Assembly: GCA_946497925.1 (NCBI GenBank)
Contig: CAMMMG010000007.1
Coordinates: 1-40,581 of the forward strand
From: an uncultured Mycoplasmatota bacterium
GTDB taxonomy: Bacteria > Bacillota_I > Bacilli_A > RF39 > UBA660
DNA length: 40,581 nt
Direction: 5' to 3'
Positions within the stretch are counted from its first letter, which is position 1, and each line of letters starts with the position of its first letter. A model generated the notes under the pieces. The model did no database searches, was not told the origin of the DNA, and saw only the letters and a list, made by a program, of their open reading frames with translations. The position numbers were made by a program, and so were the translations under genes. This document shows, one piece after another, positions 25,226 through 34,524 of this stretch.

Positions 25226-26137
25226 TTAATTATTTAAGAATTTAAGTGCCAACTCTTTAATCTTTCTAAATCTATGATTAAGTCCTGACTTAGTAATTTT
25301 CTTACCAGTTTCTAAACTAATAATCTCACTAAGTTCTTTAAGTGAAGCTTCTTGATACTTCTTACGAAACTCTAAAGCCTCTTTAGTCTTATCATCAAGT
25401 AACTCAACTCCCATATTATCTTCAAGTACTTTTATATAGTTTAATTGTTCCATCGCTGTCTCTAAAACTCTATCCATATTAGCTTGTTCACAATTATTAA
25501 GACGATTAGTTTTATTTTTAGCATCTCTATAAACCCTTATTTCTTCATAATATAGTACTGCTTTACTACAACCGATTATCTTTAAAAAATCACTTATCTT
25601 ATCAGCTTCTTTAATATATAACATAAATCCTTTATCACGACTTAATAGTTTAGCATTTAATGAATAAGTATTAAGAAGTTTCTGAACAAAAACTGCTTCT
25701 TCCCCCTTCTCGATTAAAAACTCTAAATGATATCTACTAGTCTTAGGGTCATTAATACTCCCACTACTTAAAAATACACCTCTTAAGTATCCTCTAACCT
25801 CATCATCTAACTCTACTAAATAACTAGGAACAACTTCATTATCAATACAAAAGTTTTCTCTAATAAAAATATCTCCTTTAGTAATAATTAAAGCTTTAAG
25901 TTTATTTTTACTAAAATTATTATTATCTAAAAGTTCTTCTTCATAAGATATCTCTTCATAACTATCAAGTAAATCTTTTAAATAATTTATAACACTATCA
26001 TTTTCACTACTAATTGCAATAGAATCTTTTATTATTTGGTAATTATTACGAAAAAAACCTGAAATTAAAGCTATTTTAGCAGTTTCAGTTAATTTTAATG
26101 TTGTTATTTCATTTTTAACAGTACCTGTAAAAGACAT
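25226..26137 (-). CDS. whiA: DNA-binding protein WhiA
   Basis: Conserved Gram-positive regulator linked to cell division and chromosome segregation. The first two thirds are a LAGLIDADG-like fold without nuclease residues (LRGVFLSSGSINDP, YHLEFLIEKGEEA). The C-terminal helix-turn-helix has LKELSEIISLETGKKITKSGLNHRFRKI. Length 303 aa, normal. RBS AAGGGGGAG. It follows yvcK by 11 bases, the standard pair. Confidence 0.94.
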   Translation of the reverse strand: MSFTGTVKNEITTLKLTETAKIALISGFFRNNYQIIKDSIAISSENDSVINYLKDLLDSYEEISYEEELLDNNNFSKNKLKALIITKGDIFIRENFCIDNEVVPSYLVELDDEVRGYLRGVFLSSGSINDPKTSRYHLEFLIEKGEEAVFVQKLLNTYSLNAKLLSRDKGFMLYIKEADKISDFLKIIGCSKAVLYYEEIRVYRDAKNKTNRLNNCEQANMDRVLETAMEQLNYIKVLEDNMGVELLDDKTKEALEFRKKYQEASLKELSEIISLETGKKITKSGLNHRFRKIKELALKFLNN

Positions 26138-26148
26138 AAAACTCCCCC

Positions 26149-27102
26149 TTACCTCATCAAGTATGAGAATATTAAAGCACTAAGTTTCTGACTATGATGT
26201 TTCAAAGTATTATCAGCAACAGTTAAAAGGTCAGCTTCAATAAATTCTGTATCTAATTTAGACAAAACAGGATAATCTATCTTAACAGGATCTTTCTGTT
26301 CTTCATTGGCATATCTCAAAGCCATCGCATCACTTATTTTAGAGTTTGATGCTATAACTACATCAAGTTTATGTTTACCTAAATAACTATTAATAAGTTT
26401 AACATGATCACTTACAGTAAAGTCATCAGTCTCTCCTGGTTGTGTTACTATATTACATAAATACATAATTGGAGTCTTAACTTCATCTAAAGATTCTCTT
26501 ATATCATCACTAATAATATGAGGAAATATACTAGTATAAAGACTTCCCATACTAAAAATGATTAAGTCAGCCTCTTTAATAGCAACCTTTACTTCTTCTA
26601 ATACTTCAGGTTGTTCTTTATAAAAAAGTCTCTTTACTTTTTTATCACTCTTAGTAATAGAAGCTTCTCCTTCTATAACACTACCATCAGTCATCTCTGC
26701 CATAAGTGTTACATTAGCATCTTCTGTTAATGGTAACACTTTATTTTTAATATCTAAAAGTGTACAAAGTTCATTAATAGATTCTTTTAAACTGCCAGTA
26801 ATATTTAAAAGAGATATAAGTATTAAATTACCTAAAGCATGTCCATCTAAATCACTTGTAGTATCAAAGCGATACTCTAACATATTTTTAATATTATCAC
26901 TTGTAGAAGACAAACTACTAAGTACTTTTCTAATATCCCCAACAGCAGGAGCATGAAACTCTTCTCTTAATTTACCAGTACTTCTCCCATCATCTGAAAC
27001 AGTTATAACTGCTGTTATATCTAAAGGAAAATCTTTAAGTCCTTTAAGTAAATAAGAAAGCCCTGTTCCTCCTCCAAAAACTACGATCTTTTTATTATTC
27101 AT
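26149..27102 (-). CDS. yvcK: YvcK/GlmR family protein (UDP-sugar binding regulator)
   Basis: Gluconeogenesis factor family, related to 2-phospho-L-lactate transferase CofD. In B. subtilis it binds UDP-GlcNAc and supports wall-precursor supply. Marks are VVFGGGTGLSYLLKGLK at the N-terminus, AVITVSDDGRSTGKLREEF, PAVGDIRKVL and the later MYLCNIVTQPGET. Length 317 aa. RapZ, normally encoded next to it, is absent here. RBS AAGGAGATG overlaps the end of trxB. Confidence 0.93.
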   Translation of the reverse strand: MNNKKIVVFGGGTGLSYLLKGLKDFPLDITAVITVSDDGRSTGKLREEFHAPAVGDIRKVLSSLSSTSDNIKNMLEYRFDTTSDLDGHALGNLILISLLNITGSLKESINELCTLLDIKNKVLPLTEDANVTLMAEMTDGSVIEGEASITKSDKKVKRLFYKEQPEVLEEVKVAIKEADLIIFSMGSLYTSIFPHIISDDIRESLDEVKTPIMYLCNIVTQPGETDDFTVSDHVKLINSYLGKHKLDVVIASNSKISDAMALRYANEEQKDPVKIDYPVLSKLDTEFIEADLLTVADNTLKHHSQKLSALIFSYLMR

Positions 27103-27109
27103 TTATTAC

Positions 27110-27988
27110 TCATCTCCTTGAAATCTCTAAAGCAACACGAGCAGCCTCACCCATTGCGATAACTATTTGGTAATCATACTTATTTAAGGCATCACCCACT
27201 GCATAAATTCCATCAATAGAAGTCATTAAATTATCATCTGTCTTAATATAGCCTTTATCATCTAAAATACCTAAATCAGATACAAAACTAGCATTAGGAA
27301 TCTGTCCTATATATATAAACACTCCATCAGTAATTATATCATCACTATTCTTTGTCTTAATAGTAATTCTATCATCTTTACTAAAACTTTCTACTTCTCC
27401 TTTTACAAAAGAAATATTATCAATTTTCTTAATCATATCTTGTAAATAAGCTTTCGCTCTAAATTCATTACGATATAAAACAGTAACAGACAAAGCTAGC
27501 TTACTCAAATATATTGCCCCTTCAAAAGCAGCGTCACTTGCCCCTACTACTACAACATCTTTATTCTTATATAAAGCCCCATCACAAACAGCACAATAAC
27601 TTATTCCTTTAGTCCTAAGTTCATCTTCACCTTTAACACCAAGTAATTTAGGTTTACGACCAGTAGCAATTATTACATAATCACAGATATATTCATCTTT
27701 ACTAGTAATAACTTTTTTCTCTTTATCTATCTTAATCTCAGTAACTTCTTCATATTTAACAGGAACACCTAAATCAGTAATTTGTTTTAACATTTTTATT
27801 GCTAAATCACTTCCGCTAATAGACTCATATGAGGGAAAGTTCATAATATTACCATTATCTACAATCTGTCCACCAGGCATAGACTTTTCTAAAATAATAC
27901 AGTCTATCCCTGCTCTATTCAAGTATAATGCTGCAGTCATTCCTGCAACACCACAGCCTATAATAACTACTTTATATTTATTATTCAT
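27110..27988 (-). CDS. trxB: Thioredoxin reductase-type flavoprotein
   Basis: FAD/NADPH pyridine-nucleotide disulfide reductase. FAD-binding VVIIGCGVAGMTAALYLNRAG, GGQIVDNGNIMNFPSY, the redox pair in YCAVCDGALYKNK, the NAD(P)-binding VVVVGASDAAFEGA (where the usual GGGDSA is GASDAA), and the C-terminal FAD motif GIYAVGDA. About 292 aa from MNNKYKV, whose ATG overlaps the lgt stop by 8 bases; the ORF track adds sixteen residues within lgt. It reduces thioredoxin; the changed nucleotide loop leaves the NADPH/NADH preference open. Confidence 0.9.
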   Translation of the reverse strand: MNNKYKVVIIGCGVAGMTAALYLNRAGIDCIILEKSMPGGQIVDNGNIMNFPSYESISGSDLAIKMLKQITDLGVPVKYEEVTEIKIDKEKKVITSKDEYICDYVIIATGRKPKLLGVKGEDELRTKGISYCAVCDGALYKNKDVVVVGASDAAFEGAIYLSKLALSVTVLYRNEFRAKAYLQDMIKKIDNISFVKGEVESFSKDDRITIKTKNSDDIITDGVFIYIGQIPNASFVSDLGILDDKGYIKTDDNLMTSIDGIYAVGDALNKYDYQIVIAMGEAARVALEISRR

Positions 27989-28775
27989 AAAGCACATCCT
28001 CTCTATACAATCCATTTTTTCTTCGCACAAAGACAAAGTAAACTCCTACTATAAACAATACTACAGATACAAGTTGAGCCGCTTTAATAGGACCTAACAT
28101 TAAACTATCAAGTCTCATACCTTCTATTATAAACCTAATAAAAGAATACCACATCATATAAAATCCCATAAGTTGCCCTGTTCTTAAATTCTTATAAAAC
28201 TTTCTAATTAATAAAAGTATTATAAAACCAATTACATTCCAAACAGACTCAAAGAAGAATGTTGGCATATAGTAATCTCCATTAATATACATACCTCTAA
28301 TAATAAATTCCGGTATATATAAACTCTTTAAATATCCATATGATGTAACATATCCATAAGCTTCACTATTAAAGAAATTACCCCATCTGCCTATCGCTTG
28401 TCCAATAATAAGACCTACTACTAGTATATCTAAAAGTTTTAAAAGATTTAATTTATGCTTCTTACTATAATACCAAAGATATAAAAGCCCACCAAGTATT
28501 CCTCCATGAATAGCAAGTCCTCCATGCCATATATAAAGTATTTCTATAGGATTAGACAAGTAATATGGTAGATTAAATAAAACATAATAAAATCTCGCTC
28601 CTAAAAAAGCAAAGATAATTGTATAGAAAAACATATCAAAGAGTTCATCTTTATCAACCCTATTTTTTTCTAGCTCTAAAAAGACACAAATTCCACCTAC
28701 TATTACACCTAAAAGAATAAAGATAGAATAATAATATATTTTTATAAATCCTAAATCTAAAAACACTCTATCCAT
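27981..28775 (-). CDS. lgt: Prolipoprotein diacylglyceryl transferase
   Basis: Membrane enzyme that attaches diacylglycerol to the lipobox Cys of lipoprotein precursors. Seven or so hydrophobic helices; the family signature IGQAIGRWGNFFNSEAYG is intact, as is HGGLAIHGGILGG with the essential His. The C-terminal GMRLDSLMLG and QLVSVVLFIVG are typical. Length 264 aa. It overlaps both neighbours (holin-like gene by 8 bases, trxB by 8 bases), so translation is coupled. Confidence 0.95.
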   Translation of the reverse strand: MDRVFLDLGFIKIYYYSIFILLGVIVGGICVFLELEKNRVDKDELFDMFFYTIIFAFLGARFYYVLFNLPYYLSNPIEILYIWHGGLAIHGGILGGLLYLWYYSKKHKLNLLKLLDILVVGLIIGQAIGRWGNFFNSEAYGYVTSYGYLKSLYIPEFIIRGMYINGDYYMPTFFFESVWNVIGFIILLLIRKFYKNLRTGQLMGFYMMWYSFIRFIIEGMRLDSLMLGPIKAAQLVSVVLFIVGVYFVFVRRKNGLYREDVLYE

Positions 28776-29196
28776 GACGTTTTACCTTTCTTATAATAGG
28801 TTTAATAACAAATTCTTCTATTAAAACATTCGCTACTGAAATTAATATTGAAATAACAAGAGCAACCCATATATCTAAAAGATTAAAATATTTACCTAAA
28901 ATCCAATCTGTTAGTTTTAATATGAACAAATTTATAAATGGATAAAAAAGTCCAAGTGTTAAAGCCGTCACTGGTATTGTTAATCTAACAAGTAATGGCT
29001 TAACTGTCTGATTTAAAATATAAATTATAAATGATGCAAGTATTGAAAAAAGCACAGGATGAGATGGATCAATATAAAAGGATTTAAAAACTTTAGAAAC
29101 TAAAAAGAAAACTAATGAATAACTAGCAAAATACAAAAGCCACTCTAAAAATCTATTTAATCTGATTTTTTCTTTTGTCTTTACAATTATTCTCAT
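28768..29196 (-). CDS. Phage-holin-4-family membrane protein (PF04020 type)
   Basis: 142 aa with four membrane segments (FLEWLLYFASYSLVFFLV, VLFSILASFIIYIL, ALTLGLFYPFINLFILKL, ALVISILISVANVLI). The pattern LT(I/L)P..(A)LTLGLF...IN..ILKL.D..LG is that of the family named phage holin 4. Members are widespread chromosomal membrane proteins of unknown role, not lysis proteins. RBS GGAGGAG. It lies 16 bases after uvrA and overlaps lgt. Confidence 0.75.
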   Translation of the reverse strand: MRIIVKTKEKIRLNRFLEWLLYFASYSLVFFLVSKVFKSFYIDPSHPVLFSILASFIIYILNQTVKPLLVRLTIPVTALTLGLFYPFINLFILKLTDWILGKYFNLLDIWVALVISILISVANVLIEEFVIKPIIRKVKRHG

Positions 29197-29212
29197 AGTC
29201 TCCTCCTATAAC

Positions 29213-32020
29213 TTATAACATCTTCTTTAAGAATTGTCCCGTATAAGACTCTTTAACTTTACTTACTTCTTCAGGAGTACCAGTAGTAACTATACTACCA
29301 CCACCATCTCCTCCTTCAGGACCTAAATCAATAATGTAATCAGCACATTTTATAACATCTAGGTTATGCTCTATAACAAGCACTGTATCTTTATTATCGA
29401 CTATTTTCTGTAAAATTGCAAGTAGCTTCTTAATATCTGCTGAATGTAGTCCTGTAGTTGGTTCATCTAAAACAAATAAGGTCTTACCGGTCGCTTTCTT
29501 TTGTAACTCTTTAGCAAGTTTAACACGTTCAGCTTCTCCTCCAGAAAGTGTTGGAGCACTTTGACCTAATTTAATATAACCAAGTCCTACATCGTCTAAT
29601 ACTTGAAGTTTATTCTTAATCTTAGGAACATTACTAAAGAACTCTAATGCTTCACTAACACGCATATCTAAAACATCTGCAATATTCTTCTCTTTATAGT
29701 AAATGTTTAAAGTCTCTCTATTATACCTCGTACCATGACAAACTTCACAAGGGACATAAACATCAGGTAAGAAATGCATCTCTATTTTCTTAACCCCGTC
29801 CCCTCGACATGCTTCGCATCTACCACCTTTTACATTGAAAGAAAATCTATTCTTCTCAAAGCCATACATCTTCGCTTCTTTAGTATTAGTAAATAACTCT
29901 CTAATATCATCAAATACTCCAGTATAAGTAGCAGGATTACTTCTTGGAGTTCTACCAATAGGTGACTGTGATATATCAACAAGTTTATCAATATTATCAA
30001 GACCAAGTATCTTTTTATGTTTACCAGGTTTAGTTTTAGATTTATATAAAGTATTAGATGCAGCTTTTACAAGTATCTCATTAATCAAACTACTCTTACC
30101 ACTACCACTAACACCAGTTACACAAGTAAATGTTCCAAGAGGAATTTTAACATCTATATTTTTTAAATTATTCTCTTCTGCTCCTTTAATAGTTATATAT
30201 TTACCAATACCTTTTCTTCTAGTTTTTGGTACTTCAATACACTCTTTTCCACTTAAATAACGTCCAGTAACACTATTATCATTAGCCATAACTTCACTAG
30301 GTGTCCCTGCTGCAACTATTTTTCCTCCTCTATCTCCTGCTTCAGGACCAACATCAACTAAGTAATCTGCAGCAAGCATAGTATCAGTATCATGTTCTAC
30401 AACTATCAAAGTATTACCTAAATCTCTCATTTCAAGTAATGAATTAATAAGTCTATCATTATCTCTTTGATGAAGTCCTATACTAGGTTCATCTAGTACA
30501 TATAAAACACCAGTTAAACGAGAACCAATCTGAGTAGCAAGTCTAATACGTTGTGCTTCTCCTCCTGATAAAGTTCCAGCACTTCTTGCAAGAGTTAAAT
30601 ATTCAAGACCAACATTTTTTAAGAATGATAATCGTGACTTAATCTCCTTAAGGATAAGGTCTGCAATCTGCATATTCTCTTCACTTAATTTAAGATTATC
30701 AAAGAAAGTAATAAGTTCTTTAACACTCATACATGTTACTTCATAAATATTTTTATCTCCCACTTTAACAGATAAAACTTCATCAGCAAGTCTTGCCCCA
30801 TTACACACTTCACAAGTTTGTTCTATCATAAATTTCTCTAACCATTCTCTAATCCAACTACTAGATGTTTCCATATAACGTCTCTCAAGATTATTAATTA
30901 TTCCTTCATAATAATCAGTCTGGTTAGTAACATTACCACTTTTTGAAGTAAAATGAAAATTGATTAATTCATCACTTCCATATAAAATTAAGTCTTTCTC
31001 TCTTTCAGTTAGTTTCTTAAAAGGTTTAGTAAGACTTATTTTATAATGCTTACACAAACACTCTAATTTCTTAAAATAGATATTATCAGTATCATCTCCA
31101 AGAGTAACAATCGCTCCATCTTTTAAAGATTTATTCTTATCAGGAATAACTAAATCAGGATCTATTTTTAACTTTATACCAAGTCCCTTACACTCATGAC
31201 ATGCTCCATAAGGTGCATTAAAACTAAATAGACGAGGTTCAAGTTCAGGTAAAGAAAAATCACAATAAGGACATGCAAAATCTTCTGAATAAACCACTTC
31301 TTTATCCCCAAGGAAATCTACTACTACTTTACCTTTACTAAGTTTAGTTGCAACCTCTAAAGACTCAAATAATCTACTTCTAATACCATCTTTTAAAACA
31401 ATTCTATCAACAATTACTTCAATATTAGACTTTTTATTCTTCTCTAAAGTAATCTCTTCTGTTAAATCATGCATCTCTCCATTTACTCTAACTCTAACAA
31501 AACCTTGTTTTCTTAAATCATCAAGTAAATCTTTATGAGTACCCTTCTCTCCATGAACAACAGGAGCCATAATAACAAGTCTAGTACCTTCCTCATGTTC
31601 CAATATTTTATTAGTCATCTCTTCAATACTCTGGCTAGTTATAGGAATATTATGATTAGGACAATATGGAACCCCAACTCTTGCAAATAAAAGACGTAAG
31701 TAATCATATATTTCTGTAACAGTACCAACAGTACTACGAGGATTCTTACTAGTAGTCTTCTGATCAATACTAATCGCAGGACTAAGCCCTTCTATAGAAT
31801 CTACATCAGGCTTTTCAGTCCCTCCTAAAAACTGTCTAGCATAAGCAGAAAGACTCTCTACATATCTTCTTTGTCCTTCTGCATATATCGTATCAAAAGC
31901 AAGAGAAGATTTACCACTACCACTAACACCAGTCATTACAATTAATTTATTCTTAGGTAATTCTATTGAAACATTCTTTAAATTATTTTCTCTAGCACCT
32001 TTAACTATTATTTTATCCAC
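29213..32020 (-). CDS. uvrA: Excinuclease ABC subunit A
   Basis: Damage-sensing ATPase of nucleotide excision repair. Two ABC modules: Walker [21 protein letters not shown] with signature [12 protein letters not shown], and [15 protein letters not shown] with [12 protein letters not shown]. Zinc-knuckle cysteines occur in the first insertion domain (CPYCDF, CHEC), around CEVC, and in CEACRGDG...CEVCHG. Length about 935 aa. GTG at 32020 has AAGGA upstream; the ORF-track GTG is 9 bases earlier, on top of the RBS. No uvrB is visible next to it. Confidence 0.97.
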   Translation of the reverse strand: MDKIIVKGARENNLKNVSIELPKNKLIVMTGVSGSGKSSLAFDTIYAEGQRRYVESLSAYARQFLGGTEKPDVDSIEGLSPAISIDQKTTSKNPRSTVGTVTEIYDYLRLLFARVGVPYCPNHNIPITSQSIEEMTNKILEHEEGTRLVIMAPVVHGEKGTHKDLLDDLRKQGFVRVRVNGEMHDLTEEITLEKNKKSNIEVIVDRIVLKDGIRSRLFESLEVATKLSKGKVVVDFLGDKEVVYSEDFACPYCDFSLPELEPRLFSFNAPYGACHECKGLGIKLKIDPDLVIPDKNKSLKDGAIVTLGDDTDNIYFKKLECLCKHYKISLTKPFKKLTEREKDLILYGSDELINFHFTSKSGNVTNQTDYYEGIINNLERRYMETSSSWIREWLEKFMIEQTCEVCNGARLADEVLSVKVGDKNIYEVTCMSVKELITFFDNLKLSEENMQIADLILKEIKSRLSFLKNVGLEYLTLARSAGTLSGGEAQRIRLATQIGSRLTGVLYVLDEPSIGLHQRDNDRLINSLLEMRDLGNTLIVVEHDTDTMLAADYLVDVGPEAGDRGGKIVAAGTPSEVMANDNSVTGRYLSGKECIEVPKTRRKGIGKYITIKGAEENNLKNIDVKIPLGTFTCVTGVSGSGKSSLINEILVKAASNTLYKSKTKPGKHKKILGLDNIDKLVDISQSPIGRTPRSNPATYTGVFDDIRELFTNTKEAKMYGFEKNRFSFNVKGGRCEACRGDGVKKIEMHFLPDVYVPCEVCHGTRYNRETLNIYYKEKNIADVLDMRVSEALEFFSNVPKIKNKLQVLDDVGLGYIKLGQSAPTLSGGEAERVKLAKELQKKATGKTLFVLDEPTTGLHSADIKKLLAILQKIVDNKDTVLVIEHNLDVIKCADYIIDLGPEGGDGGGSIVTTGTPEEVSKVKESYTGQFLKKML

Positions 32021-32083
32021 AATTACCACTTCCTTAAAACGCTATTTATTATAATACAAAACAATACATTTTTCTACTACCAA

Positions 32084-32112
32084 AATATACCATAAGTAAT
32101 GCATTTAGTCAA
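32084..32112 (-). promoter_or_regulatory. Promoter of the uvrA-whiA operon
   Basis: Minus-strand -35 TTGACT (32107-32112), 17-bp spacer, -10 TATATT (32084-32089). Confidence 0.75.
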
Positions 32113-32142
32113 ACAAATTTTCTATAAAAGAGAAATAATAAA

Positions 32143-32169
32143 AGTATAGACCACTCTCTAATCTATACT
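32143..32169 (-). terminator. Terminator after the pseudokinase-like gene
   Basis: 8-bp stem AGTATAGA/TCTATACT with an 11-base loop and TTTATTATTTC tail on the minus strand, immediately after the stop codon. Confidence 0.7.
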
Positions 32170-32170
32170 A

Positions 32171-32860
32171 TTATCTTTGTCCTAATAAGAAAGCAATTAA
32201 AGGTATTAAAATACTACTAGCGATTACAACAAATGCTAAAGCATAATTAGTAACAAAAGCTGCTATATCATTATCTTTCTTTCCAGGTAATGGCATTGGA
32301 ACAATATTATCATCATCATTACCATAATGTCCTGTACTCTTAACATAACTTCTACCTTTACTAGAACCACCTTCTTCTTCAAGAGCTTTATTAAGTTTAG
32401 TAATTTCCTGTTTGTTTTTAATTTCTAGATAATCACACAAATAAGTATGACCCCCATTAACTACAATCATCTGATAATAATTAACTAAATTCTCAGGTAT
32501 AAATATTTTAAACTGTGAATAGTTTTCTTTCAAAAACTCTGGTTTTAAATGTTCCAATGTTTCTGACAAAATACCTATCTCTAAGAAAGCTAAGTTATAT
32601 ATATTATTATTTATTTTATTAGTAATATCATCATCCATTACATCAATACTTTTAAAATTAACATAATCTTCATTATTATTAGTAACACCTACTACTATAT
32701 TTTTAGGATTAAAGTTAATAACGTAATATCCTTTACCATGAATATATTTCATCGTAGAATCCATAACATAAAAAAGACGTGTATACTCATCATTATTATG
32801 ATAAGTCTTAGTATACTCATCTAATGTCTCTTCAAAAGGAAATCTAATTATCTCTCCCAT
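32171..32860 (-). CDS. Tail-anchored protein with degenerate kinase-like core
   Basis: About 229 aa. Near residue 38 the stretch MKYIHGKGYYVINFNPKNIVV follows the layout of a protein-kinase catalytic loop (xxYIHxKGxxHRDLKPENIL), but the HRD is VIN, so no phosphotransfer is expected if it is a kinase relative. VNFKSIDVMDD about 20 residues later could correspond to a lost DFG. The remaining core is helical; residues 150-200 are polar and low in order; the C-terminus is a single membrane helix (YALAFVVIASSILIPLIAFLLG) ending QR. That predicts a cytosolic domain anchored by its tail. The start is uncertain (GTG 32869, ATG 32860). Kinase ancestry is inference from one motif. Confidence 0.6.
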   Translation of the reverse strand: MGEIIRFPFEETLDEYTKTYHNNDEYTRLFYVMDSTMKYIHGKGYYVINFNPKNIVVGVTNNNEDYVNFKSIDVMDDDITNKINNNIYNLAFLEIGILSETLEHLKPEFLKENYSQFKIFIPENLVNYYQMIVVNGGHTYLCDYLEIKNKQEITKLNKALEEEGGSSKGRSYVKSTGHYGNDDDNIVPMPLPGKKDNDIAAFVTNYALAFVVIASSILIPLIAFLLGQR

Positions 32861-32915
32861 AGGCATCACTGCTTTCTATTCTTTATACTATAATTTTATA
32901 GCATTTTAAGATTAA

Positions 32916-33794
32916 TTACAAGAGGCGTTTATATTCAAGAATCTTTTCTTTCGCTCTAGTTGTCTTAACAGAATCTAACCAATAATCTTCAGGACTTCCT
33001 CCCATTACAAAAGATACTCTATCATTATTTTTTAATTCATAATCAAGTGGTACTTCTATTCCATTAACAATCGCTCTATCAAGATTATAACCAGTACTGT
33101 CGCCTTCTAAAAATGCTAAATCTATAGGAGTAGAACCTAAAGGTAATTCAATAGTCTTATTATTTTTAGTTCTAACATAGACATGTTCATTAGCAAATAA
33201 CTCTTTTTTAACTTTCTCTACATATAAATCATTTCTTTCAAAATATTCACTAAGAAAGTTAAGATCTTTACAAAACTGTAAATTCTCTCTAATCTCATCT
33301 TGTAGTTCCCTAAATGGTTTATTCTTAGAATAAATGTAATAAGGAAGACCATACGTATCAACCATATCCATATCATTAGTCCTAATTTGTGCTTGCACTA
33401 AACAATTATTAACCGAAAAAACAGTATGTAAAGACTGATACAAATTAGTTTTAGGTACTGCAATAAAATCTTTAATTATTGATTTAGCAGGAACATATTC
33501 TTTATTTATAACAGCCACAGCTTTATAACAATCTAAATAATCATCAGTTATTATTTTAACAGCAAATAAATCATGTACTGCATCAAGAGTTACAATATTT
33601 GTATTACTATGATTAAGCTTTCTATTAAGTTTATTTAACTTTTTATAAGTACTATAAACTTCTTTTATTCTTAACTTAACAACACCTTTAATATTATTAT
33701 CTCTTAAAGTCCTTTCTATATTAAAAACAACTCTATCTAATGTATCTTTATTTACATCAAAATACTCATTTATTTTTTCTTGAAGTATCTTCAT
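32916..33794 (-). CDS. Rel/SpoT C-terminal part: (p)ppGpp synthetase-like and TGS domains
   Basis: 292 aa. Residues 30-150 match the RelA/SpoT nucleotidyltransferase: VKLRIKEVYSTYKKL, DAVHDLFAVKIITDDYLDCY, DFIAVPKTNLYQSLHTVF and QIRTNDMD. Residues 205-265 are a TGS domain (VYVRTKNNKTIELPLGSTPIDLAF). The ACT and zinc-finger parts of full Rel are missing. In the EVQIRT motif the Glu expected for catalysis is Gln (VQAQIRT), so synthesis may be impaired. The ATG has no RBS and lies 29 bases inside the upstream HD gene, in another frame. Together with that gene it equals one Rel protein. Confidence 0.85.
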   Translation of the reverse strand: MKILQEKINEYFDVNKDTLDRVVFNIERTLRDNNIKGVVKLRIKEVYSTYKKLNKLNRKLNHSNTNIVTLDAVHDLFAVKIITDDYLDCYKAVAVINKEYVPAKSIIKDFIAVPKTNLYQSLHTVFSVNNCLVQAQIRTNDMDMVDTYGLPYYIYSKNKPFRELQDEIRENLQFCKDLNFLSEYFERNDLYVEKVKKELFANEHVYVRTKNNKTIELPLGSTPIDLAFLEGDSTGYNLDRAIVNGIEVPLDYELKNNDRVSFVMGGSPEDYWLDSVKTTRAKEKILEYKRLL

Positions 33795-34374
33795 AATCTA
33801 AAGGATTCAACACTTTAAAAGATAAATCTTCTAATTTCTTTTTCACTTCATAAATACCAGTACGATATGCTAAAGGAACATACAAATCTATTGTCTCAAG
33901 TGCATTTTCTTTTTGTTTAAATTCACTCTTAAAACCAATTGTCATCATATTATGAAGTCTATCTGCACACTTAATATGAATATCTCTAATATCATCATTA
34001 ATCGCTCTTAATATCTTGGCTGTATTCGCTTCTACTTTTTCACTCTTACTAGAAAAGTTCATCCCTTTTAATTTACTAACACCATCAACAAGTCCTGCCA
34101 CACTACTTCCAAATATAGACTCTATTTCTCCTAAAGTAATATCAGTATCTTCAACAACATCATGTAAAAGTCCAGCCACAATCGTTTCTGTATCATTATA
34201 AGTAGAAGCAAGGATATAGGCAACATATAAAGGATGAGTTATATAAGGCTCCCCACTCTGTCTAAACTGCCCTTCATGAAGTTTAGAAGCTAAAAGATAG
34301 GCTTTTTTAATGACTTCTTCTCCTCCTATATTATTTTCTCTTACTTTATCAAGAACATCATTAATAGTTATCAA
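33766..34374 (-). CDS. Rel/SpoT N-terminal part: (p)ppGpp hydrolase HD domain
   Basis: 202 aa. HD-domain hydrolase of Rel proteins: FRQSGEPYITHPLYVAYILA, GLLHDVVEDTDIT with the metal-binding HD, IKCADRLHNMMTIG, and APLAxRxGI-like VPLAYRTGIYEVKKKLEDLSFKVLNP, after which the protein breaks off (DYEDTSRKNK then TGA). TTG start with RBS GAGAGGAGTG. The hydrolase residues look intact. The break falls on a run of six A; skipping one A leads directly into the frame of the next gene. Confidence 0.88.
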   Translation of the reverse strand: MITINDVLDKVRENNIGGEEVIKKAYLLASKLHEGQFRQSGEPYITHPLYVAYILASTYNDTETIVAGLLHDVVEDTDITLGEIESIFGSSVAGLVDGVSKLKGMNFSSKSEKVEANTAKILRAINDDIRDIHIKCADRLHNMMTIGFKSEFKQKENALETIDLYVPLAYRTGIYEVKKKLEDLSFKVLNPLDYEDTSRKNK

Positions 34375-34405
34375 AATATCACTCCTCTCTAAAATTATTT
34401 ACAAA

Positions 34406-34432
34406 AAAATGACTTACCAAAAAAGTCATTTT
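34406..34432 (-). terminator. Terminator before rel
   Basis: 10-bp stem AAAATGACTT/AAGTCATTTT with T-runs on both sides; on the minus strand it ends the sigma-factor operon and the small unit at 34435. Confidence 0.8.
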
Positions 34433-34434
34433 TA

Positions 34435-34467
34435 TCAATCATTAAATATATCTAAAAAACCTCTCAT
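34435..34467 (-). CDS. Tiny 10-codon ORF with its own promoter, RBS and terminator
   Basis: MRGFLDIFND. RBS AAAGAGG lies about 10 bases upstream. A promoter (TTGACA at 34523-34528, 18-bp spacer, TATTAT at 34499-34504) starts within the sigma-factor stop codon, and the terminator follows the TGA within a few bases. The transcript would be about 90 nt. No family known to me; it may be a micropeptide gene, or the RNA itself may matter. Confidence 0.4.
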   Translation of the reverse strand: MRGFLDIFND

Positions 34468-34524
34468 AATACCACTACCTCTTTAAAATATTAGAAAGAT
34501 AATAACAAAGAAAAGTAATATTTG

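Noticed and set aside
28768-29196. Phage lysis holin
   Set aside because: The family name is historical; no phage genes surround it and it overlaps lgt in a housekeeping operon.
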